The notes beneath the pieces are model-generated. The model did no database searches. It was not told the origin of the DNA and worked only from the letters and a program-made list of their open reading frames with translations. DNA of 64,000 nucleotides, from positions 1,178,001-1,242,000 of the forward strand of contig JANHCV010000008.1 in the NCBI GenBank assembly GCA_025594325.1. The letters are read 5' to 3'. Shown one piece after another: positions 44,955 through 59,912 of the stretch (the first letter of the stretch is position 1; each line of letters opens with the position of its first letter). Made by a program: the position numbers and the translations under genes. Origin of the DNA: Blastocladiella emersonii ATCC 22665. Its lineage: Eukaryota > Blastocladiomycota > Blastocladiomycetes > Blastocladiales > Blastocladiaceae.

Positions 44955-47216
44955 CGCTCGAGCGGTGCCAAGGATCAGTGGCACCCATCTAGCGCTGCGT
45001 GCGAACAGAAGCCTTGAGTGGGCAGACCCATTGACTGCATCAACCACGCCATCAAGATTCGCTCGAACAAGCAGCTCGAGAATCTTGTGGGTTGGCAGGA
45101 AGTCAACGCCGAGTGACAGGCAAGCGTGAGGGACCGCGACGTTGCTGTTGTACCGCCGCTGGACGATGCAACGCACGCTTTCTTTGGCGGCCGGCGTGAT
45201 GATACGAAGGGCGTATGGCGCGCGTCGTAAGAGAGCAGCCGTCGAGGTACATAAGACGTCAGAGGTTGGCGGTGGCACTCGGTGCACGCATGTTGGCCGT
45301 CCGCGAGCGGAGGCACGTACGTGCGCTCCAAATACTCGGTTTGCGCGAGAAGAAGGGCGCTGAGGAACAACGCCGCGGTGCCCGACTTCTTAAGCGCAAT
45401 GAGAGCAGTTGAGGAAAGGTCAGGGCCACGTAGCGCAGCCACAAGCGGCCACGCAATGGAAGGGGTTGCTTGGGCTGGGTTCGACGCAAGAATACTGTTG
45501 GCGAGCAGGAAAGAGCTGTGAAGAGGAGACCTTCCATGCCAGTCGAACGATTTGAACACGATTGGCCTCCCGTCCAGATGGCAGCTGAGCAAAAGATCGG
45601 TGTAAGCACGGAGGACCTTTGAAGGTCGAGCAGCCGTTCCCAGGGCAAGGGTAAGGAGGCCCTCGCATTTGATAAGAACGTGATCACCGTTAGCCTGCAT
45701 GAGGTAGTGGCGATATGCTAAATTCGGGGCGAAATCGTGAGTTCAAGGGCCTAAGACGCCAGGGCGGAGACGCACCAGAAAATATCGCCTCCTGCAAGGA
45801 CCTATTGGTGATGTACTTGAGCGCTTCAACGGTCATCCCATGCATCGCTCCCGGACGAAAAATCTGGGCAGCGCGAGGCAAGGGTCAACGAGTTAGCGCA
45901 GGTGGCCGTATGACAGCGGAACGTGGGCCCCGAAGAAGCTCAAATACCTTGGGATGCGGCTGCCCATTGCGGGCGCCGGCGCAACGGTCGGCAAGGCGAC
46001 GACCACGTCCAGCCACGGATGGCCGTGCTCGTGGCCATCAGCAGGTCGTACTTGCTACCCAAACTCACGCGAGGTGCGCAAGTTTCATCAAAGTACTAAT
46101 GTGCTCTATTGATACCGGTCTTCATACAAAAGCTCGGGCAGATCCAGCTCGCTCGCCATGAAACTCCTACACCAGAGACCCAGGCCAGGCAGATGACAAT
46201 CCTCGATCAAGGCGAACGTTTGACGCGGGTAGCGCTGGATCGCATTAGCGAGCAGCATTGGCGGGTGTCCGGGACGCGAGAGTTTGTGGGCAATGCACAG
46301 CGGCTTTGAGGTCCATCCGCGCGCGAGCAGCCAGTCCAGAACGGCCCACATTCGCTCGGGCGAAGCACGTGTGACTTCGAGGGTTTCGTAAAACTGCTCG
46401 TGGTTGGCGGCGACATCGCGGACGAGCTGCGCCGTGTCCAAGCCAAACCGCGGGTCCTCGAGGACGCGGAGAAGGTCCGGGTCGAACAGGTGGATGGCAA
46501 CAAAGGCGAGCACGTTGGTGAACCGCTGGATCGGGATTTCGAACCTGTTGTCAAGCAGGAAGTGCACCTTCAGGTAGCCCATCCCGAAGCTCGTGGCCAG
46601 TTCGTCCACGGCCATGGCAAACTTAGGCACATGTGTGAACAGGGCGCCGAGGATTTCGCGAAAGACATGACACGACACCTGGGTCATTGATTCAGTGATG
46701 AGAGAAATCAGCGCGTGCCCAGGATGCGCGTGGTACGGTGCAGGTCCGTCGTCCGACTTGGTGAAGAACATGGACGGCCTGTCGGACGGCGACCAGGAGA
46801 TGCAAGTCCAAGGATCGGCAGAATTGACGAGATCAACGAGGTGCATGGCGATATCGACAAATGTGAACGGGCCGAGCAGCGACGGATCGGACACGGGGAT
46901 CTTTGTTCTGCGCCGCAGGGCGTGGAGGCTGAGGCGCGCTTCGAGCTCGGTCTGCGGACGGTATAAGAAGATGGCCTGAGACACGCATTCCTCATTCACG
47001 GCTGAGGGAAGCTGAAAGGAGATGAACCGAGAACGCCAGAACAGCAGCAGGGTCTGAGGCCATGGCGTGCCACTCGCGGGTCACTGTTGGCACCCGCGGC
47101 GATGTGAGCTGGAGCACGGTGATAAGCAGCTCCTCCTGGAGCGCTGCCAAGCTCATGCGATCCGTTTCGGCGCGTTGCGGTGGATCCGATCCATTCAGTG
47201 ACAACGTGTGATCCAT
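44955..47216 (-). pseudogene. F-box-like family copy, frameshifted and hit by transposon B
   Basis: It starts at ATG 47216 with an F-box-like segment (LQEELLITVLQLTSPRVPTV). The frame is lost near 47060 and resumes before FQLPSAVNEECV. A long open stretch (46999-46106) aligns with the intact gene at 38411-40674, including LDWLLARGWTSKPL against LEWLLDHNWKPSPL. A stop at 46106 is followed by about 220 bp of unrelated DNA, then VEALKYITNRSLQEAIFSG. The second-exon segment runs from about 45700 (CEGLLTLALG) with another frame break near 45255. The 3' end runs into element B at 44954. Several independent lesions show it was probably dead before the insertion. Confidence 0.65.
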
Positions 47217-47523
47217 GGTCAACCAGAGAGGGCAAGCTGCAGGACGGACTGTGACTTGGATGCTGGCAACAAGTCGTCAAGTTAGGCGTTGTCGCATTGG
47301 CTGCATCACATTTCACGTGGGAAGCGAGACGCGAGACGCGAGGCGTGCGAGACGCGTCGCGCCGCGTGCGTGCGGTCACGCGATCGGCGCGCGGGTGCGA
47401 GACAGTTTTGTGCCGCGTTCGCGAGACGCGTCGCGCGCGCCCGTTTGCACGCCGCCACTCGCGACCTTGGACTTGCTGCAACCCGTTCCCCCAAACCCCA
47501 AATGCACTCCCCTTCATGGACCC

Positions 47524-50500
47524 ATGGACGCGACGCCAATACCCGCAACGACCACGCCGGCGCTGCCCGCTAAACCCTCCTCGCCGACCGCCGCTTCCAC
47601 GATGATGCTCGCGCCCGCCACCGCCAACGCCACCGCCGACCCGACCGCCGTGGACCCGACGCTCGACGTTCTCTCGTTCGGGGTCATCCCCGAGTCCGTC
47701 CGCCTGGCGCTTCTGCCGACCGTCGACTGGCGGGCGCGGTCGGCGGCGATCGAGCAGGTGCACGCGGCGGTGCTGCAGTGCGGCGACGTCGGCCCGCTGC
47801 TGCCGCACGCGTCGGACCTGATCGCCTTTCTCGGCGGGCTGCTGGACGACCCGAACTTCAAGATCGTCCTGACGGCGCTGCGGTCGCTGGGTGACATGGT
47901 GGCGAAGCTCGGGCTCGCCGTGCGCCCGCACCTGTCGCTGCTGGTGCCGCTGCTGCTCAACAAGTTTGCCGACGGCAAGGTGATCCTGCGGCAGGCCATC
48001 TTCCGCGTGCTCGCGCAGCTGATGCACATTGTCGGCCCGAAACCCGTGCTGTCGGTCGCCATGCACTTTCTCGGGCACGACCACCCGCGCGTCCGCGAGG
48101 ACGCCGTGAATCTCGTCGTCCACGCGCTCCTGCAGTTCCCCGCGTCCGAGGTCGACGTATCGGCCGTCGCCGCCGACCTGCTGACCGCGCTCGCCGACGC
48201 GCGGCCCAAGGTCAAGTACGTGACGGTCGAGGCGTACGCGGTCCTCGCCGCGCGGTTCGGCAGCGACCGGATCCTCAAGATGCTCGCGAGCTACGGGCTC
48301 GACGACGCGACCCTCGGCGTCCTCGCTGCCCGGTTCGCCAACCCGATGCTCCCCGTCCTCGGGTCCGACGGACTCGTCGACCATATCGTCGCCAACGTCA
48401 CGGGCATCGGGTCCGCGCCCGCGAGCCGCGGCGGCGACGGCACCGGAGCGGGGATGCGTACGCCGACGCCGCTCCCGCTGCCCGCGTCGATGCTCCGCCG
48501 CAGCCTGTTCGCGCTCGCCGACGCCGGGCTCCAGTCCGCGCGAGTCGCCGAGACGGACCCGTGGCCGCCCGCGACGCCCGTCGGCCACCACGACACGTCG
48601 TCGCTCCCGCGGCAGCAGCAGCACGCGTACCACGAGTCCCCGCGCCCGCCGCCCAACCCGCGCCCGCCATCGACGACGCCCGGCCGACGACCGCCGCTGC
48701 GCCGCGCCGCTGCCACTGTTGCGCATGCGTCGCCGTCGTCGTCCTCGTCCAAATCGCCCGAACCCGAAGCCCCGACGCCACCGCCACCACACGCCGCGCC
48801 GCATCCCACGCACCCGGTGCGGCACCATGCGGCGACGGCGCTGCCGCGGCTCGCGACCGAGCACGGGCACGCGCACCACGTCGCCAGCACGTCGAGGTCG
48901 CCTGAACCCGATAGCGGTGCGGCACCACCGACCGCGACGAAACTCCGCGCGCCGCGCCGCCGCGCCGCACCTCCCGCCGCCGCCGCCGACCCATCCCCCT
49001 CGCCCTCCTCCGAGCCGCCCGCCACCACCATGCGCCCGCTCTCGCTCGACGACGCGCGCGCTCTCCTCGAATCGATCAAGACCGCCGAGTGGAACCAAAA
49101 AGCCGCCTCCCTGCTCACCCTGAACCACTCTCTGTACACGCCCTCCCTCGCGCCACTCGTCCCCGAGTTCGTCCACGCCGTGATCGCGCAAGTCTCGAAC
49201 CTGCGCTCCGGCGTGTCGCGGCAAGCCATCACGACGCTCGGCCACCTCGCGTCGCACCCCTCCTGGACGCCCGCGACGGACGCACTCCTCGAACTGATCC
49301 TCGCCGCGCTCCTGCGCAAGTACACGGACGCGAAAGATTTTATGGCCGACGCCGTCGACGCCGCGCTCTCGGCCGTTGTCCGCGCGCACGCGTGGTCGCC
49401 GCGCGTCGCGGCGCCCGTCCTGTTCGCCGCGACGGACTCGAAGACGGCGGTCGTCCGCGCGAAAGCCGCCGCGGTCCTCGTGCACTACCTGTGCGGCGCG
49501 AGTCCGCCGAAAATGGGCGTCGCGGAGGCCGCGAAGCTGGTCCCCGCACTCCTCGTGTTCCTCCGCGACGGCGCGCCGGGCACGAGGGCGAGGGGCAGAC
49601 GGCTCGTCCATGCGGTCGCGGCGATCGCGCCCGAGTGGCTCGCGCACGTCGAGCGCGCCGTGTCCGGGTCGCAGTGGGCGGACCTCCAGCGCGCGCTCGC
49701 GCAGCCGCCCGGTGCCGCGGAGGGGGTGGCAGACGGGGAGGTGGATCTCACCGTCGCGGCGGCTGTATCGGCAGCGGCGGGGGCGGGGAACGCGTCGTCG
49801 CCCGAGCGCAAGACGGCGACGGCACGGTCGGCGTCCGCGTCGGCGGCGGTGGTCGCGACGACGACGCCCGCGGCGGCGGGGGCGACGAAGCAGAAGAAGG
49901 CCGCGAGCAGCAGCGGCGCGGCGGTGGTCACGCCGACGATGCCCGTCGCGGAGCTCGTCCCCGAGGAGGTGCTCGAGCGTATGTCGAGCAAGGGTACGCC
50001 TTCCCTCCCTCCAACCCACTCCCGCGCTCCCTTCAACTAACTCCCGCCCGTCGTGTAGACTGGAAAACCCGCCTCGACGCGGTAACCGACTCGCACGCGC
50101 TCCTTACCTCGCTCCCCAGCTCCATCTTCTCGACCCCCGGCTTCCTGTCGCGTCTCATGGACGCCTTCTCAGACCGTCTGCGGGACGGGAACACGCGGGT
50201 GACGTCGGCCGCGCTAACCGCGCTCGAGCTCGCCGTCGTCCCCGCGCTCGGCCGCAAGATCGAGCCGTTCGTGTACACGCTGTTCCCGGCGGTCGCGGCG
50301 GCCGTGGTGTCGCCGAACGCGGGCGTCAAGGCGGCGGGCGTCGCGGCGACCGACGCGATGTTGGGGAAGATTGAGCCCGCTGTCATGCTGCAGGCGCTCG
50401 GGAACGCACTCACGGGCGGCGCGGTGCAGGCGTCGCAGCCGAACCCCAGGTTGAGGCCGTTTGTGCTTGAGCGCGCACGGGGTACGTTGCTCGCTACCGA

Positions 50501-50853
50501 AGCTCACCAGAACGTCACTAACCACCCGATTAGGTCTCGTCGAGCGCGCCGCGCCACCGATCCGGCTGGGCCTAGTCCTCAAGTCGATGCTGCAGCCGTG
50601 CCTGCGGATCCTGACCAACGACCGTGACCGCGGGTCCGAGGCCGAGGCGGCGGCCGCCGCGCTGTTCCAGTCGATCCAGGCCATCTATGGCGCGAAAGCG
50701 CTCGCGGACGGCGTGCTCAACGCGCCGGGCGTCACGGCGGCGGCCGAGGTCATGGGCCAGCTGCGGCGGTGTCTCCCGCCTGCGACGGCGGCTTCGGGCG
50801 CGAGTGTAGGGGCGGGAGGGGCGGGAAGGATAGCAGCGGGGACGCAGCCGTGA
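47524..50853 (+). CDS. Multi-TOG protein, TOGARAM/Crescerin-like
   Basis: Exons are 47524-49993, 50059-50481 and 50534-50853. Introns are 65 and 52 nt, GTACGC and GTACGT donors, both phase 1. The product is 1070 aa. TOG domain 1 (about 65-290) contains [33 protein letters not shown] and [19 protein letters not shown] Pro/Ser-rich linker follows. TOG 2 (about 513-730) has [16 protein letters not shown] and [19 protein letters not shown] third helical-repeat domain begins with [13 protein letters not shown] (about 824-1050). The spacing and the NLRS-VSR signature resemble TOGARAM1/Crescerin, which regulates axonemal microtubules in cilia, rather than XMAP215. CLASP is an alternative. The long opposite-strand frame is a composition artefact. 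Confidence 0.75.
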
Positions 50854-50912
50854 ATAGATGATGGTGATGGGGGAAAGGTATATTGGGTGTGCGAGAGCGA
50901 GGGAAGCAAGGG

Positions 50913-51402
50913 CTAGCCGTCGAGTTTCTCCTACACGCGGGCGAGGGGTTTGAGCGAGGCTCGAGAACAAGTGGAAGTGACAACGGACCAGCTGCTCGAG
51001 CCGCTGCAGGATCGTCTGCTTGGCCGTCTCCTCGACCTCGCCGGCGAGAAACACCTCGTCGAGGATGGCGTAGACCTTGTAGAAGTTGAAGACGAGGTCG
51101 AGCTCGCACACGTTCCCGAAGAACGTGTCGAGGACCTCGACGAACAGGTGGATGGACTCGAGGCAGCCGAGCAGGTTGTCGCTGGCGTCGACGCACATGC
51201 AGAAGAAGAGCCCCGCGTACCGGCGGTACACCAGCATGTCGGTGCGGAACTCGGCAAAGTTGGACTGCGACTTTTGGTCGCGCTGCGACGTCAGCTTGTG
51301 CACCTCCTCCTTGACCGTCAGCTTGTCGGCGTCGTCCAGCGGCGTGTACCACTTGGCCAGCCGCGTCTTGCCCTGCCGGTTCTGCACGAGGATGAACTTG
51401 AT
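50913..51402 (-). CDS. APS2: AP-2 clathrin adaptor complex, sigma subunit
   Basis: Main exon 51402-50989, intron 50988-50931 (58 nt, GTCCGT...GTGTAG), last exon 50930-50913 encoding only EKLDG and stop. The sequence ([71 protein letters not shown]) is diagnostic for AP-2 sigma, not AP-1. Sigma-2 helps AP-2 bind dileucine cargo signals during endocytosis at the plasma membrane. The Met is not in this exon. The splice acceptor CTAG at 51403-51406 precedes Ile2, so a tiny first exon lies upstream. The ATG at 51463 is the nearest candidate but lacks a normal GT donor right after it. Confidence 0.9.
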
Positions 51403-51824
51403 CTAGACGGCGGGTTGGGCGTTAGAGCCTCAACAGGTTGCTTCATGTGTAGCTGCATGCCATGGTGTTTTCATTGAGCGCTTCGAGGAAGCGAAAGAGC
51501 GAGAGAAACGCGAAAACGCGAGGCGCTGCAGGGCGCACGTGGCGGCGACGCGTCGGCGCGCGAGACAGTGGGTCACGCGTTTGGCAACGGGGTCAGGTGA
51601 CGCGGTCGCACTTTCCCCAGCCCGCGCGGCGGCACGTGGCGCATTTGGGAGACCGACTCACACGCATGCGCGCGCGGAGACACGGCAGCGCACCTACAAG
51701 ACACGGCGCGCCCTCCCCACCTCCACTCCCGCTCCCCAGCTGCGCCCTTGTCTCACCGGCATCCGCACTCACCCGCTCCTCCCCCCCCCCCCACCCCCTC
51801 CCCCTCACCACCACCAACAACAAG
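51403..51824. promoter_or_regulatory. Shared divergent promoter of AP-2 sigma and DBP2
   Basis: About 360-420 bp between two head-to-head housekeeping genes. It holds a GACGCGTC palindrome near 51543 and a C-rich run at 51781-51798 just upstream of the DBP2 ATG. Confidence 0.45.
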
Positions 51825-54719
<2,895 letters not shown>

Positions 54720-55109
54720 GCGCGTCGTGCGGAGGTGACTGTGAAGGAGATGGCATGAAGACGAGACTAGTCTAAGTTATACACTATTATTTGTTCAACT
54801 CTGATCGTTTCTTGCGAGTCGCGAAGTGAGGTCGATCGAGACGCTGGACGCGCTGTTGGACGCGCTGTTGCAGAAGCGGGCGAGCTGAGTCGTGCGGTTC
54901 ACGATGGCCGTGAGCGAGCGAGTCCACACGTCTAGTTTCGCGATGGCCGCGAACGAGCGGCTCACCATGGCCATGGACGAAGACTCGAGCAACACGGAAC
55001 TGTATCTTCGAACTCTCGCACACAACCAGCACTGCTTGGGAAGCGACTTGCTCGAGTTTGGAGTGCACAAATGCGAAGCGAGCGCGAAAGATACGCGCAA
55101 ACGAGAGCG

Positions 55110-55400
55110 ATCCGCGACCACGCTCACGCGCCCGTTTGACGCTGGCCGTGGCCGTGGCCGCCGCCGACTCGCCGTGTCCCGCCGCCCGGGTTATCAGGGC
55201 ACGCGTCGCGTGCGCGTAGCGGGCGGCGGGAAAGCGAGTGAGCGAGCGGTGGTCGCGTCGACGCGTGTGCGCGATAGTGGACCGTGGTCGCGACGTGGAT
55301 CGGGTCGGTGGCTACGCGATGCGCGAGTGACGCGTGGTCAGAGCAAGCTGGTGCGGAGCAGGGTGCGGTGCGAGTGTACCTTCAGATCAGTGAGAGGACG
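55110..55400 (+). repeat. Diverged repeat block 1, first copy (second at about 56355-56640)
   Basis: Both copies share GAGCGATCCGCGACC, GGGTTATCAGGG, GCGCGTAGCGGGC/GCGCATAGCGGGC and GACGCGTGTGCGCGAT in the same order and strand. The copies start about 1.25 kb apart. Confidence 0.55.
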
Positions 55401-55734
55401 CGGGTGAGCTGGTAGTCGTTGGTGTGGCTGTCCGCGATTGAGATGATGGAGCTGGCGAGAGTGAGTCGAGTGTAACGCTGGGACGAGCGAGTACAGCGAT
55501 CGTGACGTTGCTTCCGGAAACGACTGTGTCAACGAAATCTTGATTTCAGCGCGAACTGACATCGCAGTCGTCCGCGTGCGCGAGGATGAAGGCAACGTCG
55601 TTGCAATGAGAGCGCGTGGCGAACGGGATAGCTGTCTACCATCCCGGTGCGCGAAAGTGGCTGTGCGGAGGTCGCAAGCACATGGAGACCGATGCGGGGT
55701 CGGGTGGGCAGGGCAGCGGAGCTGGCAAGCTGAC

Positions 55735-56000
55735 GATCGGACGCGAGTTTGCCTTGGCCGCGGTAGCGAGAGCGAGATAAAGCAAGTGATAGTACGGGCG
55801 ACGGGTAGGCTGATGCATGGAGTTGCGTGAGGTTTAAACAAGTGTGTGATGCATGGAGTCTACGCGGGTGAAGAGCGAGAACTGGATCGGCCACTCGGCT
55901 CAAGGTGACCGCGATGGTGACGCGGCAGCGGCACCCACCCCATCAGCTGATCGTGTTGCGCCACTCTACGTGCTCTGATCATGACGGCCAGCGGTTTCTG
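55735..56000 (+). repeat. Diverged repeat block 2, first copy (second at about 57250-57510)
   Basis: Both copies share GCGAGTTTG, AGCAAGTG, GACGGG, TTGCATGGA-like sequence and CCCATCAGCTGATCGTGTTGC / CCCATCAGCTGATCGCGTTGC. With block 1 this suggests an old tandem duplication of about 1.2-1.5 kb. Confidence 0.5.
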
Positions 56001-57834
56001 ACGCGCAAGGTCGCTCAACCAACTGAAGCTCGGCTAGCAGGCAGGTGGCGCTTGCTTGCAGTCAGGTGGCACTCCCTCGCGCGGGGCGAACTTCGCCAGA
56101 GAGCTCAAGCGGTCGGATCCCACGCGATAGGTTGGTTTCTCGATATGTTGGACGAGTCCTGAGGAAGAAAAGCGAGTTAAGAGGGTCGCGTCTCGCGATG
56201 ACCATGAGCGAGAGAGGTTCACTGTGGTCACGGACGGATCTCAAGTAACGCGATGCTTAATTTCTTCAGAATCTCTCACATCCCGTACAGATTTGCTGCG
56301 CAACCACCGGGGCGCGCGACGACGAAGCAACCGACCTCTAAAGATCCACAAATTGAGAGCGATCCGCGACCGCGCACACGCGCCCAGTTGGCACCAGCCG
56401 TAGCCATGGCCGCCGGCCCATCAGCTCCCATCGGCCGGGTTATCAGGGTCTCGTTTCGAGTGCGCATAGCGGGCGACGAGCGAAAAAGGAGCGGGGGCCG
56501 CGCCGACGCGTGTGCGCGATCGCGGAGCGTGGTCAGAATGTGGACTGGGTTGATGACTATGTGGTACGTGAGGAAAGCGAGTCAGTTTAGGCTGGCAGAG
56601 CGATGAGTCGCGTGGGAGTACCTTTGGGACAGTAAGAATAGGCGGATAATAAGCTGGTCGCTGCCGCGAATGTGTGCGATTGGTTCAAAGTGCCTGGCGA
56701 GCGACGTCGACTGCGAAGCTGGTAAGCGTGAGCGCGGTGACAGAAGAGCTCCTCGGCTTGCACTCCCTTCAGCCTCTGTTGCGCAATAACGGAGCAATAA
56801 AACTAGAGAAAGCTTTGCTGACGAGGTTGCGACATTGACATGAGCGAAGAATGTAGTTGATGTAGTGCCGGGCGCTTAGCCCATCTCGCAGGCCTGAGCA
56901 AATTTGGCGTGGAGATGTTGAGCCCACGTCCGGCGTACAAATCGCGCGCAACATTCGTCGCGTGTGACTCGATGGCGGTGTGCTGAGAATTGATATATTT
57001 GCCCTTGTGGCAAAGGTTTGAGCATTAGAGAGCCAGGTGCCGCGGCGCGTGTCCTCAATCAGCTGACTGGCACGGCACGCAAGTCCTCGAACTCGCTGAT
57101 CACAACCAAGTCAGGCTCGCGGATGTCGCGGACAACGATGCGCGCAGCGAATGCGCTAGTACAGAAGCGATCAAGTTGCCATCGTACAGTTTAATGGCAC
57201 CAATGTATCAATACTGCTTGTCGCGGGCCAAAACCGAAAGCCAGATGAAGGCGCGGCCAAGCCGCTGAGTGGCGAGTTTGCGCTGGCCTCAGTGGCGACA
57301 GTGAGAATAAGCAAGTGCGACAATAGTCGACGGGCAGCCCGTTGCATGGATTTTCATTCGTATTAAGGGCGTGTGTGCTACATGAGTGCTAAGTTGTTGG
57401 GGAGCGAGGGCCGGATCGGCTGGCGGACCCGCGTTGAGCTAACGCCGCGGGTGGCTGCGGCGCCCATCCCATCAGCTGATCGCGTTGCGCCACACAAGAG
57501 GACTGAATTGGCGTGGTTAACGACCCACAGCAGATGTTCTCCTTCGAATGACTCGGATATGGCGAGCAGTAGGTCGGTGAAGTCGCGCGTTCGTCAAGAT
57601 AAGTAGTTGTTCAAGTCACCGTTTCCGCGCCCTGCAGAACGAAGGCCGGGTCGGATGCGCTCTCACTCCGCCAGCATGATGAGACTGACGACAACGTACC
57701 ACGTTGCGCCACCCGTCACGGCTGACGACGACTGGGCGTCCCGACAGCCTTTCCGGATTCCGTGAGCTGAGCGCGAAATGACATGCAAACGTAGCTATGT
57801 TCCTCAAAATCAAATGCAGTCACAGTGTCGGCGG

Positions 57835-59505
57835 CTAGTTGGCACCTAGAATGACTCGCGAGTTGGGCATGCGCGCAGAGTGTTCCTGGACTGCCTGATC
57901 GGAAAAAGCGTTCGTCCCAACCGACAAGGCCGGCATGGATCGCCCAGCAAACCGCTGCGTGACACCATGCAGAAAGCGGTCGTCAAGCTCCGTATTTTCG
58001 AGGTCGACGGATTCGACGGATGCGGGCAGGTTGTCAAGGATTGCAAGGGCAACATCTGTCCCAAGTCGAATCAAGTTCAAGCTGAGCTCTTCGAGCACCG
58101 TCGCACTCGGCAGGACCGCGGCGAGCAGCAACGCGCCCGCTGGTGTGAGAGAAAAGCAATCGAGCGTGAGGCGGCGGAGAGACGATGGTAAGTTTTGCGC
58201 GAGCGCCGCGGCGCAGGGCTCGCTCATGTTACATTCGGAGTGAAGCGTGAGATCTTCAAGGAAGAGCAGCAAGAAAGTCACAGAAGCCATCAACATCGGT
58301 GGAGCCCTCCCCAATAAAGAGGTGGTGAAGCGTCGACGGCATGTTGGCAGCAAACGCACGCCCGCCGCCAAGGTCGAGAGTTGCGGACATGAGATTGAAA
58401 ACGCGAAGCATTTTCGGCAGACTGCCGACCAAAGCCTGTGTGGCCGCGGGATCGGACCTGTAGTATTCAACGAGCAATTCGGTAAGCGTGGGCGGGAGGT
58501 GCGACATGAGCAGCCGCGTGTCGTCGGCGCCAATGTCTAGCCGTGGCAGCGAGAGGAACTCGAGACCGCGTGGAATTCCGTGCGCCAAGTGAGTGAATGT
58601 TCCATCTCTAGCATCCAAGCCAGACAGAGTGAGCTTGCGGAGGGCCGCTGGAGGCGGCGCGTCGTGGATGGTGAAGTCGCGATGGGCGCTAAGTTGTTCC
58701 ACAGTGTCAGGAATCCACTGTCGCTCGAGCAAGTCGGCATCGGCGAGGTCGGTGAAAAAGTAGTTGCGGCCGAGTTTGAGTTTCTTGGCTTTGCTTGACG
58801 AAACGATTTGGGCAAGAGCTGAGAGCGAAAGACATGTGCGGCCAATCTCGATTGTGCGAATTCGCTGCGCTGAACTGGAGAATCCATTAGAGATGATGCA
58901 AGCGCCGTCCTTGGTGATGAGATGATCATAGAATTCGAGGCGCTTAAGCGCTCCAGAGGCGATGTCCTCGCCGATTTTGGCAAATGCACTGTCCCAAGAA
59001 GCGCAGTTGCTCTCGACCTATGATTGGTGCGCGCGAGTCAGAGCTGAATTTCGCACCGGCAAAAATCGAAGCAGTACCAAGCCTGGGCGACCCGGAGCCG
59101 CCGCCGACCACAACGACTTGTTGTTCAGGAGGAGTCGCAACATGTCGTGCTCGTTACCCGAACTAAAGCGGTCGTTAAAGGGCATGTCGGAGCGGCGTCA
59201 CCACTCGATCACGTCAAAGCGGTCGTTCGCGAGTGCGCGACCAAGTGCGAGCGAGCACTCGCGTGGGGACGCCTCGCGCTGCTGGCTTTCCACATTTTGA
59301 GCGCCCAGATGTGGCCACCGGCGGCCGCGTCCGCGAGCGGGAAGTTATTGAGAACATGGTTGATGAGAGCAGGTCGCACACGCGGCACATCTCTGTGGCG
59401 CAAGACTCGGGTGTACTGCACGAGTTCGTCAAGCTCCGTTGGATCGTGAAGTCGGATCGCCCGGATCAAAATTTCCTCAAGCACGAGGGATACATTGAGC
59501 TTCAT
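57835..59505 (-). pseudogene. F-box-like/LRR family copy with nonsense and frameshift lesions
   Basis: It starts at ATG 59505 (MKLNVSLVLEEILIRAIRLH), the family F-box-like leader, then GGHIWALKMW. The frame breaks near 59290. The expected DWW motif reads FDVIEW-stop, so TGG of the second Trp has become TGA. LRR sequence resumes by 58990 (EDIASGALKRLEFYDH), runs to a stop at 58256, and continues one base shifted from about 58270 (LEDLTLHSECNMSEP). It ends in the family signature DVALAILDNLP, DDRFLHGVTQRF at 57835. At least two frameshifts and one nonsense mutation. Confidence 0.75.
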
Positions 59506-59610
59506 GTTGCACCGAGTGCGTCTTTGTTTTGTCGAGAGGTCAACCCGCTTCAGAGGGAGCGAGACGGACGAAGGGTCGGCCTGCGCGGCGTGGCGCTGGC
59601 GGCTGGGACG

Positions 59611-59644
59611 GTCGCGTGATTTTCGCGTGATAACGCGACGCGTC
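59611..59644 (-). promoter_or_regulatory. Conserved upstream module of the LRR family, copy 3
   Basis: Read on the minus strand: GACGCGTCGCG, TTATCACGCG, AAAATCACGCGAC. It lies about 106-139 nt upstream of the pseudogene ATG at 59505. Same components as copies 1 and 2, in slightly different order. Confidence 0.5.
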
Positions 59645-59912
59645 CCCGCTTCGCGCGTAAGCCTTTTTCTGAAGCTTGTAGAATTTGCCGTCACACAGCC
59701 TTCGGCTGGCACCGGCGCAGGGCTTTGCCCTTTCGCCTTTGCCCAGCCTTGCGCCGCGCATGCACTCGCACTCCCTGACCAAATCGTGCAACGCGTCCAC
59801 TTCCTGGCTTGTATGCAAGCGCTTGCCGACCCTGCGCTTATTCGCGCGAACGGGTACGCCGATGTTAGGGTGTTAAGGACGGCGAGGTCGATCAAGTGTT
59901 CCTGTTGGCAGC

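Larger units (their letters stand above)
54720..57834. other. Gene-poor region with diverged repeats
   Basis: No intact gene. Two pairs of diverged blocks are described separately. A minus-strand peptide near 57065-57130 (DIREPDLVVISEFEDLRAV) looks like a coding scrap, but I cannot assign it. Confidence 0.45.

Noticed and set aside
40875-44990. Restoration of the F-box-like pseudogene C terminus by removing element B
   Set aside because: Removing the element with one CG gives only a dozen extra codons before a stop and no resemblance to the C terminus of the intact copy, so no functional rejoining can be claimed, unlike element A.
46996-50019. A 1007-codon minus-strand open frame opposite the TOGARAM-like gene
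   Set aside because: Arg/Gly-rich composition without motifs. It mirrors a real conserved gene on the plus strand and arises from high GC at third positions.
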